64,000 nt of DNA from Gelatoporia subvermispora B (lineage: Eukaryota; Basidiomycota; Agaricomycetes; Polyporales; Gelatoporiaceae): positions 2,712,164 to 2,776,163 of the forward strand of contig KB445792.1 in the NCBI GenBank assembly GCA_000320605.2. The letters run 5' to 3'. The notes below the pieces were generated by a model. It was not told the DNA's origin. It did not search any database and was given only the letters and a program-made list of their open reading frames with translations. Position numbers and translations under genes: made by a program. Below, piece by piece: positions 11,823 through 23,015 of this stretch; the stretch's first letter is position 1; the number at the start of each line of letters is the position of its first letter.

Positions 11823-13243
11823 ATGCCAGGACTTACCACTTACCCGTCCTTTCCCGAGAACGTGCCTACTCACCCTCTTCTTGTCGTTGACTATGAACTT
11901 CTCGAGGCTGGAGACAAGGACGAGGTTGCAAAACTCTGGAAAGCCGCGACTGAGCTTGGCTTTTGGTAGTAAGTCACCATTGGCTGATTTGCTAAATTTC
12001 ACACGGCTAATCCCGAGGCAGTCTCAAGAATCACGGTGTAAATGAAGAAGTGAATCAGATGTTTGAGATGGGTGCCGAGACGATGACACTCCCTTACGAA
12101 GAGAAGATGAAATTTGAGCAAGGCGACGACGGGATGTCTTTCGGGTAAATAAGCGTTTCCATCATACTGCCGGCCGCCCAAAGTCTAATCATGAGCTTTC
12201 AGCTACAAAGCGCCGGGTGCCAACGCCGTCGATGAGACTGGGACGAAAGATAGTGTCGAATTTATGAACATTTCTAAGGACGACGCGTTCTCCTGGCCCA
12301 CCCCGACGCATCGCACCTACCCATCTACTGTGGACGCCCGCATGGAATCTACTATCCGGCCTTTCATCCGCAAGTCCGTTGAAGTCAACGACACACTTCT
12401 CACTATCTTCAACGAGCTGCTTGGTCTGCCCGAGGGAACACTTGCCCAGAAGCACAAGCCCGATGAGCACAGCGGTAGCGAGGCCAGATGCATCAAGAAC
12501 CCTCCGAGACCCGGCGGCATCTCCGAGGAGAAGGCCGCCCTCGGCGCCCACACCGATTTCGGGTCCCTGGTACGTGCTATGCTACTCGTCTTACATAGGA
12601 GTTCACGCGGTCCTCCAGTCCTTCTTGCACAACCGCCTGGGCGGCCTTCAGGTGATGGTCCCAGGAACCACACAGTGGCAATACATCAAGGTAGGCACGA
12701 GCACAGCTCATGTAGGGTTGCGATGTACGACTGATTTACTTTTTGATACTCCTCTAGCCAATCCCGGGACACGCCATTTGCAACCTGGGAGACTCTATGA
12801 CCATATTCAGCGGTGGCATCCTCCGTTCCAATCTGCACCGCGTCGTGTGAGTTGCCTCCTCTGCCTCCGCAGACCACACAAACTCAACTTATCTTGATCT
12901 CATGCACAGCCCGCCGCCCGGTGCTCAGGGTCAGTTTGAACGGTGGTCGCTCGTGTACTTCACTCGGCCCGGGAACTCCGTGATCTTGAAGCCCCTCGTA
13001 GAGGAAAGCAACATTGTCGCGGATGCCTATACAAAGGTCGTCGACCGCTCGATCTACGAGAGTGGGCAGACGTCCAGCGAGTGGTTCGCGCGCAGAATCA
13101 GGAACCAGCGCAGCAAGAATCAGAAGGTACGCTACTTGCACGCTTATCAACATTGACAGCGCCTTATTGAAGTCCGCCTGTGACAGGGTCCAGAGACCTG
13201 GCGTGCGAGCCGCGGTACTGAGCACCTCCCTTCAGCCGCATAA
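11823..13243 (+). CDS. 2-oxoglutarate/Fe(II)-dependent oxygenase, copy 1
   Basis: This is an isopenicillin-N-synthase-like dioxygenase: it couples oxidative decarboxylation of 2-oxoglutarate to oxidation of a small molecule. The ATG at 11823 starts MPGLTTYPSFPENVPTHPLL. The DIOX_N segment (WKAATELGFWY, LKNHGVNEEV) leads to a jelly roll with the iron ligands AHTDFGSL (His, Asp) and SNLHRV (distal His). RWSLVYF is the Arg-x-Ser that binds 2-oxoglutarate. The protein ends GPETWRASRGTEHLPSAA at the stop at 13243. At least six short introns give about 360 residues; the first splits the Tyr codon after GFW. A paralog with the same intron layout lies at 16906. All catalytic residues are present. The substrate is unknown; a role in secondary metabolism or detoxification is an inference from the family and neighbours. 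Confidence 0.88.
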
Positions 13244-14331
13244 GTGTTTCAGACTTTGCTCTCGAGAACAAATCTGTCTAGGCCTACAATGTCCGTTACT
13301 TATCAAAGCTGCACATGATCGAGATGTACGATTTTGGTCTAATATACCATTGGCTATGCCGACCTCATGTATGGGCACAAGTCGTTGTGAAATTGCCACT
13401 ACTGTATAGCAAGATCTGCATTCTGAAACATTGGCAACCATGTCGTGAGATATACGCAGTGCGCCGAGATTTTAGCCACTCGTTTTCTCACTAGATCTGA
13501 GGACCAGGTATGACATCCGCGCCGAACTTTGACAGGTCAGTTTGATAGAGTTCGCGCGGCACTGCTCCTGTACCGTTGGAACACTCCACGTGGCGCTCTG
13601 TATGATGGATGCATGAGAAACACGCGGTACAACTTTCAAATGCTGTAATAGATGATGATGCATAAAAGTCCAAGATGTCCCTAGCTAGGTGCGGGTGCAG
13701 TAGTAACTGTCTAAGTGTTCGAAATCAGCAGGTGCTGGGTATCTGTACAGCGGACAGCAATCATCATATTCTTCACGATGGTAGATACCTTGTGTCAAGC
13801 TAAGTTGAGAAATCAGAACCCTCCAAAAATCAACGACCAGTAACCAGTCCGAATCAAAGATGGCCACAGCCTTCGACGCGAGACTGGCCGCCGGTCCGCG
13901 TCGCGCAAGCGCCCGATCGCGTACTGCACGTGCTCTCCTCAAATTTTCTGCCCAGCCTGCCCTAAACAACTGCGTATAAAATTCGGTGCCCGGCCTTTGT
14001 GTTTCTTCAGAACATACTCAGCTAGGATCTATTCTATAGGTACTAACTCGAGTCTCGCATGTTTACACATGCCACATCCTTCAAATCCAGTGGATGATAC
14101 CAGCGCCCGCTCGTTATACTGAGAACATGGCTGCTTTCGGGCAGTCTCGAGGACGTTTGGTTCGCACTGTGCACTCCCGCAAGGGCAGTGTGCGGCGCAA
14201 GCCAGCGAGTTGGGCGTATATCTGATGGATTCCTTCGCATACACTTTTTGTAGTCTACAATCGTAATCCAGTTACTGCTCTCGTGCAGATTCTCGCGTGG
14301 TATCGCTCTAGCCTGATGAACTGGGGACTTG
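13244..14331. other. intergenic between convergent oxygenase and NmrA genes
   Basis: I see no recognisable gene. A 94-codon minus-strand frame at 13685-13969 starts with TTG and has no recognisable motif. Confidence 0.4.
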
Positions 14332-15634
14332 TCAACCATCTATCCAACCCTTCATCTCTTTCACAAGGTCATCTACTGTGTGCCACTTCCAGAATTGCTG
14401 TCCGGGATTCACAATCTCATTGTGGTTGTTATCAGAGAAGTCAAGCCTTCCTTCTCCCATGATGATTCTGCCAAGATGATTTGAGCGTTGCTGCAAAACA
14501 TGACTGATTCCCATGTCAACTTAATCGGAATGCTGACCTGACAAAGGTGGCTGGCTTCAGAGGTGGTTGCTTGCTCATTTCGTCCCGCAGAGCTTCGCGC
14601 GTCAGCTCGAGGTCCTCGCTGTGTATCATGACATCGCCATTCACGCCGCATTCCTGTCGTATGCCGCGCACAATGTCCCTCACGTCCTCAAAGCTCTTGA
14701 CATCTCCAGCAACACGGACGTGATCCGGGACGCGTTCTGCACTCGGCGGCGAGAGGGAGAGCAACGCAAGCTCTGCGAGTGTTTTGCCAATGTCTTCTTT
14801 GGACGTGAAAGTAATTCGTTGCGTGGCCGGGCCAATACAAGTATAGGTCAAATTGCGGTGGTCAAATCCCACTGCGGAAGCAGGTTAGTAGAGTTGTTCT
14901 AGGCGAGATTGATGTCTAATGATACGTACAACCAGGGAACTGAGCCGTATGTCAGGAGACCAGAGTTAAGATGCAGTACCGGCTGTTGACTTACCGACAT
15001 AGTCTCTTGAAGAAAGAGTCCGCAGTATACAGAAATCACCTTCATTTTGTTGCCGGCACGTTCCCGAACCCTTACTTCGTGGGCGCGCTTCTTCAGCCAG
15101 TCCGAATGTTCGAAACCCGGGAAGTCGTTCAGTCGATGATCACTGCAAGGCGGCCGCTCAGCATTCCAGTGCATGACAAATGGATCGCAGTATGTCGTTA
15201 CTTACACGCCAAACTCGCTCGGGAAGTACACCCGGGCACCGCTCTCTAACGCCACGTCGACCAAAACGTCGTTCAATTCTGAAGCGGATGTCGCAAGAGC
15301 ATTAACGACCACGTCGGCGCCCTGCAGTGCGGCCGATAATGAGCCTTGTATATCTTCCATATCCACTCGGTGCACTATTGCTCCCTTCAGCGCCAGCTCT
15401 TCTGCGGCCTTTGACGAGGGATCCCTTGCCAAGACACGAACGCTGGAGAAGAAGGGCCGATTTGTGGTCAGGAAGACTTCGGTTATGGTTTTTCCTGCTC
15501 GGCATGCCGCCGTCAGTTGCTACTTCCATTGTACGCCCAAACACATAATTCGACTGACCAAGGCGTCCTGTTCCACCGGCGATGGCTAAGACGTATTGGC
15601 CGCGACTCAGATGTGTTGACGTGAGACGAGACAT
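14332..15634 (-). CDS. NmrA-like / isoflavone-reductase-type NAD(P)-binding protein
   Basis: This is an atypical short-chain dehydrogenase relative with a Rossmann fold, acting either as an NADPH-dependent reductase or as a redox sensor. The ATG at 15634 starts MSRLTSTHLSRGQYVLAIAG. The dinucleotide motif GGTGRLGQ is directly followed by an intron (GTCAG...). The next exon gives VRVLARDPSSK, where the Arg after the second strand favours NADP. Further family signs are LQGADVVVNAL, VYFPSEFGV, KVISVYCGLFLQE and RNLTYTCIG. The C-terminal exon ends WHTVDDLVKEMKGWIDG at 14332. About five introns, about 340 residues, no break seen. It lies between two paralogous 2OG oxygenases on the other strand, which hints at a shared pathway but does not prove one. 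Confidence 0.85.
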
Positions 15635-16840
15635 GATGCGCGCGCAGCTTGTGATCTCTTCTATCCCGGCCGGAGCTTGCTTCACTAAAGTCAACTGCCT
15701 GACGTTTCCTGTACAGGGGACGTCCGCCGGCACGTCGTGCAGGTAGCGATAAGAGATCCACTTAGACGACGGCTCTGGGAACTGTCGATGTCATGGTCGA
15801 GGACATTACTGGTCCCAGTTTAGGGTTAGGGTCATCCTTAGTCAGCTGCAACCCAAGAATGTGCTCTCGGCAGCAAGCGCCTTTGAACGCTGCCACAGGA
15901 CCAAGGAGTCATCGACTGGAAGTGATTCATGCTCTAGTGTGTACAGCTTCTCCCATCTTCTCACATGACTGCATTATCATTGTGCATAACGAGTTCTCTA
16001 TTGGAGGCCGCATTAAGGAATCTGGAGGCAGATTGACGTCCTCATGCCCGGCGCGCCTTATGTTAGACTTGGATCGGAGTCTATCACTGACATACGCCGG
16101 TTCAAAAAAACATGCTCCAGGTCGGTACCTGCGGGTGCCTTCATCGATGTTCGACAGATAGCCACATTCATCAGATCTTTGATCATCGGAACGACTTTAG
16201 AGCACACCACATGCATAGCCGCCCCCCAGTGCTGTTCACCTAGAGCAATACGTGTCAGCTGGTTTATACGAGGACTTCAAGAGCTGCGTCCATAATAGTG
16301 CATATCTCGAATCCAAGTGACCGGCGGATTGTCAGGGACAATGACAACTATCGCCCTCGCGTCGATCGATCTCTGCGAAGCCTTCCTCGGATCGTATACT
16401 GGGCTAAGGACTATCTCGTGCGGATCCACAACCAACCGACACAAGCGAGACAACCAAGTCCGAACCTCTCGGCGCCGTCAATGTGATCACCGCACTGCGG
16501 TCCCCCCGTGTCGATCGGGTGAATTACGACTTTGCCTAGTTAGAACTGGACATTCGCAAGATATCACAGGTTCTTGTTCTTGTGAGAGTTCCGACGGCCG
16601 AATCTCGTAGCATCCCACTGCGGAGAAGGTCCTGGGACATCGTGAACGAGCATGACCACCATGACCTCACAAACCGTTTCAATGACAGTCTCGTGAGCGT
16701 CTTGCGCTTATCAGCTGGGCCGTGGTTTCAGCGACGATCCCCGCCCTCGGTGACCTGGACTTCCTGGAATACCCCCTGGTCGCAGGCCACGGAGATGTCC
16801 CCGATCTGGTCCTGCCAAATGCGACGATGACATACCGCGG
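15635..16840. other. intergenic, no gene recognised
   Basis: Nothing recognisable lies between the divergent NmrA-like gene and the second oxygenase gene. Frames of 80-120 codons on the plus strand have no family features. Confidence 0.4.
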
Positions 16841-16850
16841 ATATATAATA
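16841..16850 (+). promoter_or_regulatory. TATA box of the second 2OG oxygenase gene
   Basis: ATATATAATA lies about 56-65 bp upstream of the ATG at 16906. Confidence 0.6.
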
Positions 16851-16905
16851 GCGCACTATTTCCAGGCTGTCCGGTGTACTCCTGATTGCTTCCGCGGTTC
16901 TGACA

Positions 16906-18089
16906 ATGCCAGGCCTCACTCTTCCGCCGTTCCCCGAGGACGTCCCCACCCATCCGCTCCTTGTTGTCGACTATGAGCGGATCAAGGCTCGAGATGAAGC
17001 CGAGATCGACACTCTTTGGAAGGCTGCCACGGAGCTCGGCTTCTGGTAGTGAGTGTCGTGGCTGTGCTCATTGTGATCGGTCGTGAGTCCTCAACGCGCG
17101 TACAGTTTGAAAAATCATGGTGTCGATGAAGAAGTCAATGGTATGTTCGATATGGGTGCAGAGACCATGCGCCTTCCTCCGGACGAGAAGATGAAGTACG
17201 AGCAAGGCGAAGAGGGTATGTCATTTGGGTCAGTTCACGTCTTCGGTGTCTGGGATTGCGACAATGCATCTCTGATATCCAACTCTCTTGCGCAGATACA
17301 AAGCAGCTGGGGCGAACGCTACAGATGAGACGGGCAATCTCGACACCGTTGAATTCATCAACGTGTCCAAAGACGACGCCCTCGCTTGGCCGACAGTTGT
17401 ACATCGCACGTATCCACCCACAGTGAATGCCCGCATGCAGAGCACTATCGAGCCCTTCATCCGCAAGTCGCTCGAGGTCAACAATACTTTGCTCGCTGTC
17501 CTAAACGACCGGCTTGGACTGCCTGCTGGTGCGCTCGCCCAGCGACATAAGGTAGACGAGCCAAGCGGGAGCGAATCGCGGGTGATCAAGAACCCGCCTC
17601 GGCCTGGGGGTATCTCAGAGGACAAGGCAGCGATTGGTGCGCACACCGACTTCGGCTCGCTGGTAAGTGCTTCTGGTTTCTCTTGCTGTCAGTTGGCATG
17701 CACATGACCTAACACACCCCACGCGCAGTCGTTCTTGCACAATCGTCTGGGCGGTCTGCAGGTACTCGTCCCTGGAGCTGAGACCTGGCAATATGTTCGG
17801 GTATGTCGCTCTACAGTATTCAGAATAGCATGGAGCTCAGCTGCGCCATAGTCCATTCCAGGCCACGCAATCTGCAACCTCGGCGACGCCATGACCCTCT
17901 TCAGTGGAGGCATACTGCGATCAAATCTTCACCGTGTCGTGTGAGCCCGCTCCGGCGATAGCGCTTGGTCACGTGCTGAATGTGTCCTGCAGCCCCCCGC
18001 CAAAGGAGCAAGGCAATTACGAGCGTTGGTCTCTCGTGTTCTTTACCAGGCCCGGCAATTCGATCGAATTGCGCCCTTTCTCAGACTAA
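16906..18089 (+). CDS. 2-oxoglutarate/Fe(II)-dependent oxygenase, copy 2, C-terminally truncated
   Basis: This is a close paralog of the gene at 11823, with the same start (MPGLTLPPFPEDVPTHPLL) and the same intron layout. It keeps the iron ligands AHTDFGSL and SNLHRV and the 2-oxoglutarate residues RWSLVFF. After LRPFSD the frame meets TAA (18087-18089), where copy 1 continues for about 50 residues. Homologous sequence follows beyond the stop: SRLIAEAVEKLPS in the same frame, then, after a frame change, ATAKDWFARRIKNQRIKN, an intron, and GPETWKASRGMEHKPEAA ending TGA at 18322. So the 3' end carries a nonsense codon and at least one indel relative to copy 1. The catalytic core is complete, so the shortened protein might still fold. 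It could equally be a young pseudogene or hold a sequencing error. Confidence 0.8.
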
Positions 18090-18322
18090 AGTCGTCTGAT
18101 TGCCGAGGCAGTGGAAAAATTGCCTTCAAGAAACTATTCACCGGAGCCACTGCGAAAGATTGGTTTGCTAGGCGCATCAAAAACCAGAGGATTAAGAATC
18201 GCACGGTATGAGTCATAAGTTTGTATGTTACTTTCGCGTTTGAAGCTAATCGCACTTTGTCGTAGGGTCCGGAGACCTGGAAGGCTAGCAGGGGCATGGA
18301 ACACAAGCCCGAGGCTGCCTGA
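18090..18322 (+). pseudogene. decayed C-terminal exon(s) of 2OG oxygenase copy 2
   Basis: This is the out-of-use 3' part of the gene at 16906. WFARRIKNQRIKNRT is followed by a GTATG..TAG intron and then GPETWKASRGMEHKPEAA plus TGA. It matches the intact tail of copy 1 (WFARRIRNQRSKNQK, GPETWRASRGTEH). It is cut off by the TAA at 18087 and a frame change near 18130-18150. Confidence 0.7.
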
Positions 18323-18602
18323 CTGCATGCTGCGCCGATGGCATCAGTCTTTGCACCACGCTAATCCTTGTGTACGCAGACACCGCTTAACAAGCTGAAA
18401 CGTACATAATTGGACTGGAATGTATCATTTATCCTGCAACACGTGCACATGCGGAGGTCGGAGGTCGTACTCGTAAATCGCAACAAGTTTGTGTTCAGCG
18501 CAGGACCATGGCAATGGCAGAATACTGCCATTGTTTCACGTCACTTTGCTGTTATTACCTGTTGGGTGTAATGTTGAGTTCCTGTCATATTTCACATTTC
18601 GA

Positions 18603-18850
18603 CTACCTCACCAGGGTCGCTGAACCCCATTCATGCGGGTCCGTGTTCATCTCGAAAACGATCTCCCCACCAGATGTGGTCTGTTCATGTCTGATGATAG
18701 GGCTCGAGATAGGGCTTCCATCGATTGTCAGGCTCTTGATGTAGGCCTTCTGCGATGCGCCACTTGACGTGATGACGAGAGGCTTCATTGCACCCGGGAG
18801 ATTTATCGTAACCTTGTCGAAGAACGGACTACGATGATCACGGAAAGAGG
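18603..18850 (-). pseudogene. relic of the C-terminus of a GH92 alpha-mannosidase
   Basis: An open stretch of about 80 codons matches only the extreme C-terminus of fungal family 92 glycosidases: SPFFDKVTINLPGA, KPLVITSSGASQKAYIKSL, DGSPISSPIIRHEQ, SGGEIVFEMNTDP and EWG, then TAG at 18603. No upstream GH92 sequence is visible in the next kilobase (no catalytic domain), so this is a fragment left by deletion or rearrangement. It is not a working gene. Confidence 0.6.
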
Positions 18851-19565
18851 TGACATTCGAAAGCATCGGATACAATTTGCTTTCATTATATACTTGAGAT
18901 CACAAAGACTCGGAGACACTTCATACTATCGTGAGAGGATGCTGTGCATGACGTCACAGGCCCGAGCCGGTGCCAGTGTTGCCAATGGGTTGGCAACCCA
19001 TCCAAAAAATGGCTATTGAATCGTCGACAGACGGCGCAAACATATAGCAGCGCTCTACATATGTATCAAAACCCTAAAATTCATCTTCGGCTGATACCAG
19101 CTACCTCTCAGAGTTTCGACATAGGCAAAGCCAGCGGACGCATTCTCAAGTTGATGACCGTAACTGCTTGTGCTCACCAAATTACATCAGTAGTTATAGC
19201 GAGCTAGAAGCTCTTTCTCGTGTCACATATAGCTATCCTAAGGTATGTACTACAGATTAATAAATCCGCTTGATTCGTTGCAATGGTGTTAGTAAAACCA
19301 TCAATGGAGAAACCTCGCTCCTTTCTTGGCTTGGTTGTTGAAAATCCAGACCCAACACACGTTCTAGAACCAACATAGAAGGTCCGGTGCGCTTATCAGT
19401 TATCACGGAGGACACACTGCATGCTTCAGTTGATTGTATCTATTGCAAATATGAGCGACATAGACGATTCATAGTGGTCTGCCCCTACAACTGAAGAACA
19501 TGTTCTGCGGCGCCTTGATGCTCTGATGGTTATCGAAGTTGGCAGCTTCCAGCGTGGTCTTCTCC
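18851..19565. other. intergenic, no gene recognised
   Basis: I searched this stretch for the missing part of the GH92 relic and found nothing recognisable, and no other gene. Confidence 0.4.
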
Positions 19566-20634
19566 TCAGCTCGGGTCAAAGATTCTCAGTCTGATATGAA
19601 CCGCGACAGACGGCCTGAATGACCCGTCTTCCAGCGTATCGACGCAGTCGTCAAACATTGTAACGACGGCGGCAGTTTCATTACCGGTCAGATGAGACAC
19701 AAACCTCAATTCAAGATGAATTGCTTCGAGTGACGGCTGAGACAAGGAACATGCATTTGGCTGAAGCAAGGCAAATGCCGCTATCAGTGCAGTGAAACGG
19801 AGCATCTGGAGGGAGGAACAAGATTGCAAAGCCTCGATACAATCGGCACATTCTATGGAGAGCGGTCAGTCCCCATACGTGTACATCGACAATCTGTGCA
19901 GACCTTCTGGAATACTAGTAGTGTCAGGTACTGTGACGTTGATACATTTCAAAGACGAACATTGGGATAAGAGAAGCTCGGGAAGGTACGTCCAGTCTTC
20001 AACAAAAACAGTCGTAATATTGAGCTCCTGAATGTTATAGACCCACGGCGCAAGCACCGGGCATACGTCAGGTATAGCTCGGGAACCCACAGCCGTAGAA
20101 GAGACAAATTGGACATCACATCCGCCATGACAGTGATATCTTCATCCTTTATGTTTGGGGGATGAGTAAAGCAGCAAATCGACAAACTCTGCACGTTGTG
20201 GAAAGAGGAGGGGGCTCGCGATACCGGAGAATCCGGAAATTTCACCGCTCGTGAGGTGGAGGATCACAAGACTAGTGACTGGACCGAGGGCGGCGAGGAC
20301 GGCGTGCCGAGGCCCGATCGGAGTCTCTAGAGTGCAGCGGAGGTGGGTAACGGCATCGAAGGATGGTGCAAAGGCGAGGAAACAGACGATGTCTGACTCT
20401 GAAGATAACCAAACCACAAGACGTCGAACACGTCCGCCAACTCTGGGAGATTCAATGATAACTCGATCCCACGGCCCCCATTCCTTTGCAGCACAGTTCC
20501 ACCTCATGAAAGAGGTGGTATCGAGTCGCTGATGTCCATGCGCGACAGACCAGGCTGCGATTCTGAAGGGCATCCGGATCATTGTGGAAGAAGTCGATGA
20601 TTCTGTCTGTAATCTCAGGAGGAAGTCGAGGCAT
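19566..20634 (-). pseudogene. frameshifted F-box / LRR-like gene
   Basis: The ATG at 20634 opens a good F-box (LPPEITDRIIDFFHNDPDAL, LVCRAWTSATRYHLFHEV), resembling the intact gene at 21346. The homologous reading then jumps frame at least four times. The jumps fall after HEVEL; near HLTSG, where KFPDSP...SFHNVQSLSI continues in another frame; between SLLRLWVPELY and CPVLAPWVYNIQELN; and after SMYTYGD, before LQSCSSLQMLRF. At the third point the two frames overlap over the same bases, leaving no room for an intron, so this is a true frameshift. The stop at 19566 follows RLRIFDPS. I call it a pseudogene of a fungal F-box protein; the F-box exon alone could still be expressed. Confidence 0.7.
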
Positions 20635-21345
20635 TGCGATCTTGAGGTCGGCGGGAGATTTCTACGCGTATCTGCAGGCTATCGATCCTGAGTGACTATG
20701 TTCGTATGGGGCTCGCAGTGTCTGGTAGATCGAATGCATCGCGTCGCATTGTCATTGACCTTTTGAAGTTCTTGAGGCTTGTTTGTTGAAACAGTGCTTG
20801 TATCTCCTGGTCCCCGGAGTGTGCACCCGCTCATGAGAAACTGTTGCTGATGTGATGCCGGAGGCTACCACCGTCCATTACTCTTTTGCGACAAATTGTC
20901 GTAAGAGTTGAGAGAGATGTAGGGAGGAAGCAGATCGTGTCAGCTCTCTTGTCTTAGAACAGACCCATCATGAACCAGGCGCGAATGTCCATCATAAACC
21001 AGATCGCTCCAGATCGATCGCCACCGGCCACGTCGGCCGCAGCCCGGGCTAGCCGAAGCTAGTGTGGCCGTTACGTCATGTCTAGAAGCGGTCTATCTCT
21101 GACTATGAGCGCGGAGATGATATCGTGTGGTACTACACTCTAGAGCTCTATCGTCTGCATGATTAACCGTGGGCGACCCTATAAAGGGCTTTCTATATGT
21201 GATAACAATCCAGAGAGCTCCTGAGCTCTGCACAGAAGTGCGTATTTGTCTCTACTCGAAAGCCTCTCGGGATTTTGCTCACACAAGTCGGCGGTAAAGG
21301 CAGCAGCAGCACTCACGGACCTCGTAGCGGCCTCCTCGGTCGACC
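20635..21345. promoter_or_regulatory. shared upstream region of two divergent F-box genes
   Basis: This stretch has no gene. CTATAAAGG at 21179-21187 is a TATA box for the plus-strand F-box gene, about 160 bp before its ATG. GC-rich partial palindromes lie around 21025-21075 (GGCCACGTCGGCC, AGCCCGGGCT). Confidence 0.45.
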
Positions 21346-22680
21346 ATGTTTGACCAATTACATGATTCAGAACCGGACACATTGCCAGCGGAAATGACTG
21401 ACAACATCATCGATTTTCTGTACGACGACCACGACTCTTTGAAGAGCTGCAGTCTAGTCTGCCGTTCATGGCGATATGCAGCCAGGTACCATCTCTTTGA
21501 CACTGTGCAGCTCGACTTCCGTGTCTTTTCCAGCTTTTTGGAACTCTTAAAGACAAACAGCGACATTGGGAAGCTCGTCAACAGCATACGTGTCACCATT
21601 CGCCAAAAGAAAGACCTGCACGCCTTCGAGACTATCGCCACCCACCTCGGGGGCGTGAAGGCTTTATATCTCTTCGTCCAGTACTGGGAACTCATGCCAC
21701 CAGCTGCACTACTTCCTCACATCGGCCCTATTACGACCTTCTCAATTGAATGCGAATGGTCGACACCCTCGCTCAAGGAACTCGCGGACGTTCTAGCAGC
21801 CTTGCCGCGAGTGACGCGCCTTCGTCTGGGCATAGATCGCTTCACGGGATCTCACAGAGGGACAGCTCTCGCAGATACTCTTGCTGATATACACCTGGAA
21901 TCGTTGGCAGTCTACGGGCATTGTGATGTTCTTGCTGACTGTTTCCGACGCAATGCATCGGCCATTCCTAATGCCTTAGAATTCGACACCTTCGACACCT
22001 CGGCTTGGCGATCCCTTCCCGAACTTCTGAGAGAGATGTCTACACAACTTGAAGTGTTGAGGTTGTCGATACATGATCGGAGCACCAGCGGCGGTACGTC
22101 TATGTGGCACAGCAGGACTTGACCAATGATACTCACTCGTCACGGATTGAAGACATTTCCGACCTTGTGTCTGCACTCGAGGACTGCAGCACACTGAAGC
22201 GACTCCGACTGAAGGTTTCATTCATGTCACTAGGGAATGTGCAAGATTTCCTGTCCCACATCCACATCCCGAACCTTCGAGAGTTACACATGATCTTCGA
22301 CTTTGCGAACGACTACTTTCGTTCAACGCCTATCGAGAGGATCGACACCATCGTCAGCAATACTGGCACCATCGCTGGTATTCTGGACCGCGAGCAATTT
22401 CGTGGCCTCACTACAATCTCCTTTTCGTTCCTAGCGGATTTCGTTGAATTCGAACGCCCCTCGTTCGAGTCCAAAACACGAGCGGCGTGTGGAGCGATAC
22501 GCGAGCGCACTGAGCTCTCACTACGCTGTAAGCTATTTCACTTCTTCAGGCTTCGAAATTGTCTGACCGTATTCAGTCCACTACCGGGAGAAGGTCAAAC
22601 GGTACGGCATGGGGTTCGGTGGGTTTAACCTGAATTCGGGCAGCAATTGGCGGGAGCTGGAGGCAGAGCTTCAACGGTGA
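21346..22680 (+). CDS. F-box protein with LRR-like C-terminal region
   Basis: This is a probable substrate adaptor of an SCF ubiquitin ligase. The ATG at 21346 gives MFDQLHDSEPDTLPAEMTDN. The F-box follows (LPAEMTDNIIDFLYDDHDSL, CSLVCRSWRYAARYHLF; about residues 13-45), then repeated leucine-rich helices and strands (LRLGIDRF, LEVLRLSIHD, LKRLRLKVSF). Two introns are deduced. GTACGT at about 22094 runs to AG at about 22147, giving STSGDISDLVSALED. GTAAGC at 22528 runs to CAG at 22576, giving LRFHYREKVKRYGMGFGGFN. The frame then ends at TGA 22678-22680. About 410 residues. The minus-strand F-box gene next door is a decayed relative. Its target is unknown; basidiomycetes carry large fast-evolving F-box families. 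Confidence 0.8.
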
Positions 22681-23015
22681 AGCTGAGTTGAGTGTACTAT
22701 GTAAGACATGCAGCATATAGATCATCCTACGGACATCTCGTATCTCGTATAACTTCTCTGCAGTGCAGTTCAATATTCCCGGAATCATGCACGCAACGAT
22801 GTGAATTGACACGCGACGTCCAGCTTGCTCTACAGTGCGTGCTCTCTTGTCTATCAAGAGGTGATTACGCTCGTCCAGACCTCGAATCAATTACTGTCGC
22901 ATGGTCATAGTTACAACAGATCTTTTCTACTTGGCCAAATTGCAATCCGGCCTCAGACCATTGTACATATCGAGCATTTCTATGATTGCAAGAAACAGGA
23001 AAGGGCCCAGATTGC
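22681..23015. other. intergenic between convergent genes
   Basis: I see nothing beyond presumptive 3' ends. Confidence 0.4.

Noticed and set aside
13685..13969. 94-codon minus-strand frame between the oxygenase and NmrA genes
   Set aside because: It begins with TTG, has no in-frame ATG giving a sensible protein, and no recognisable motif.
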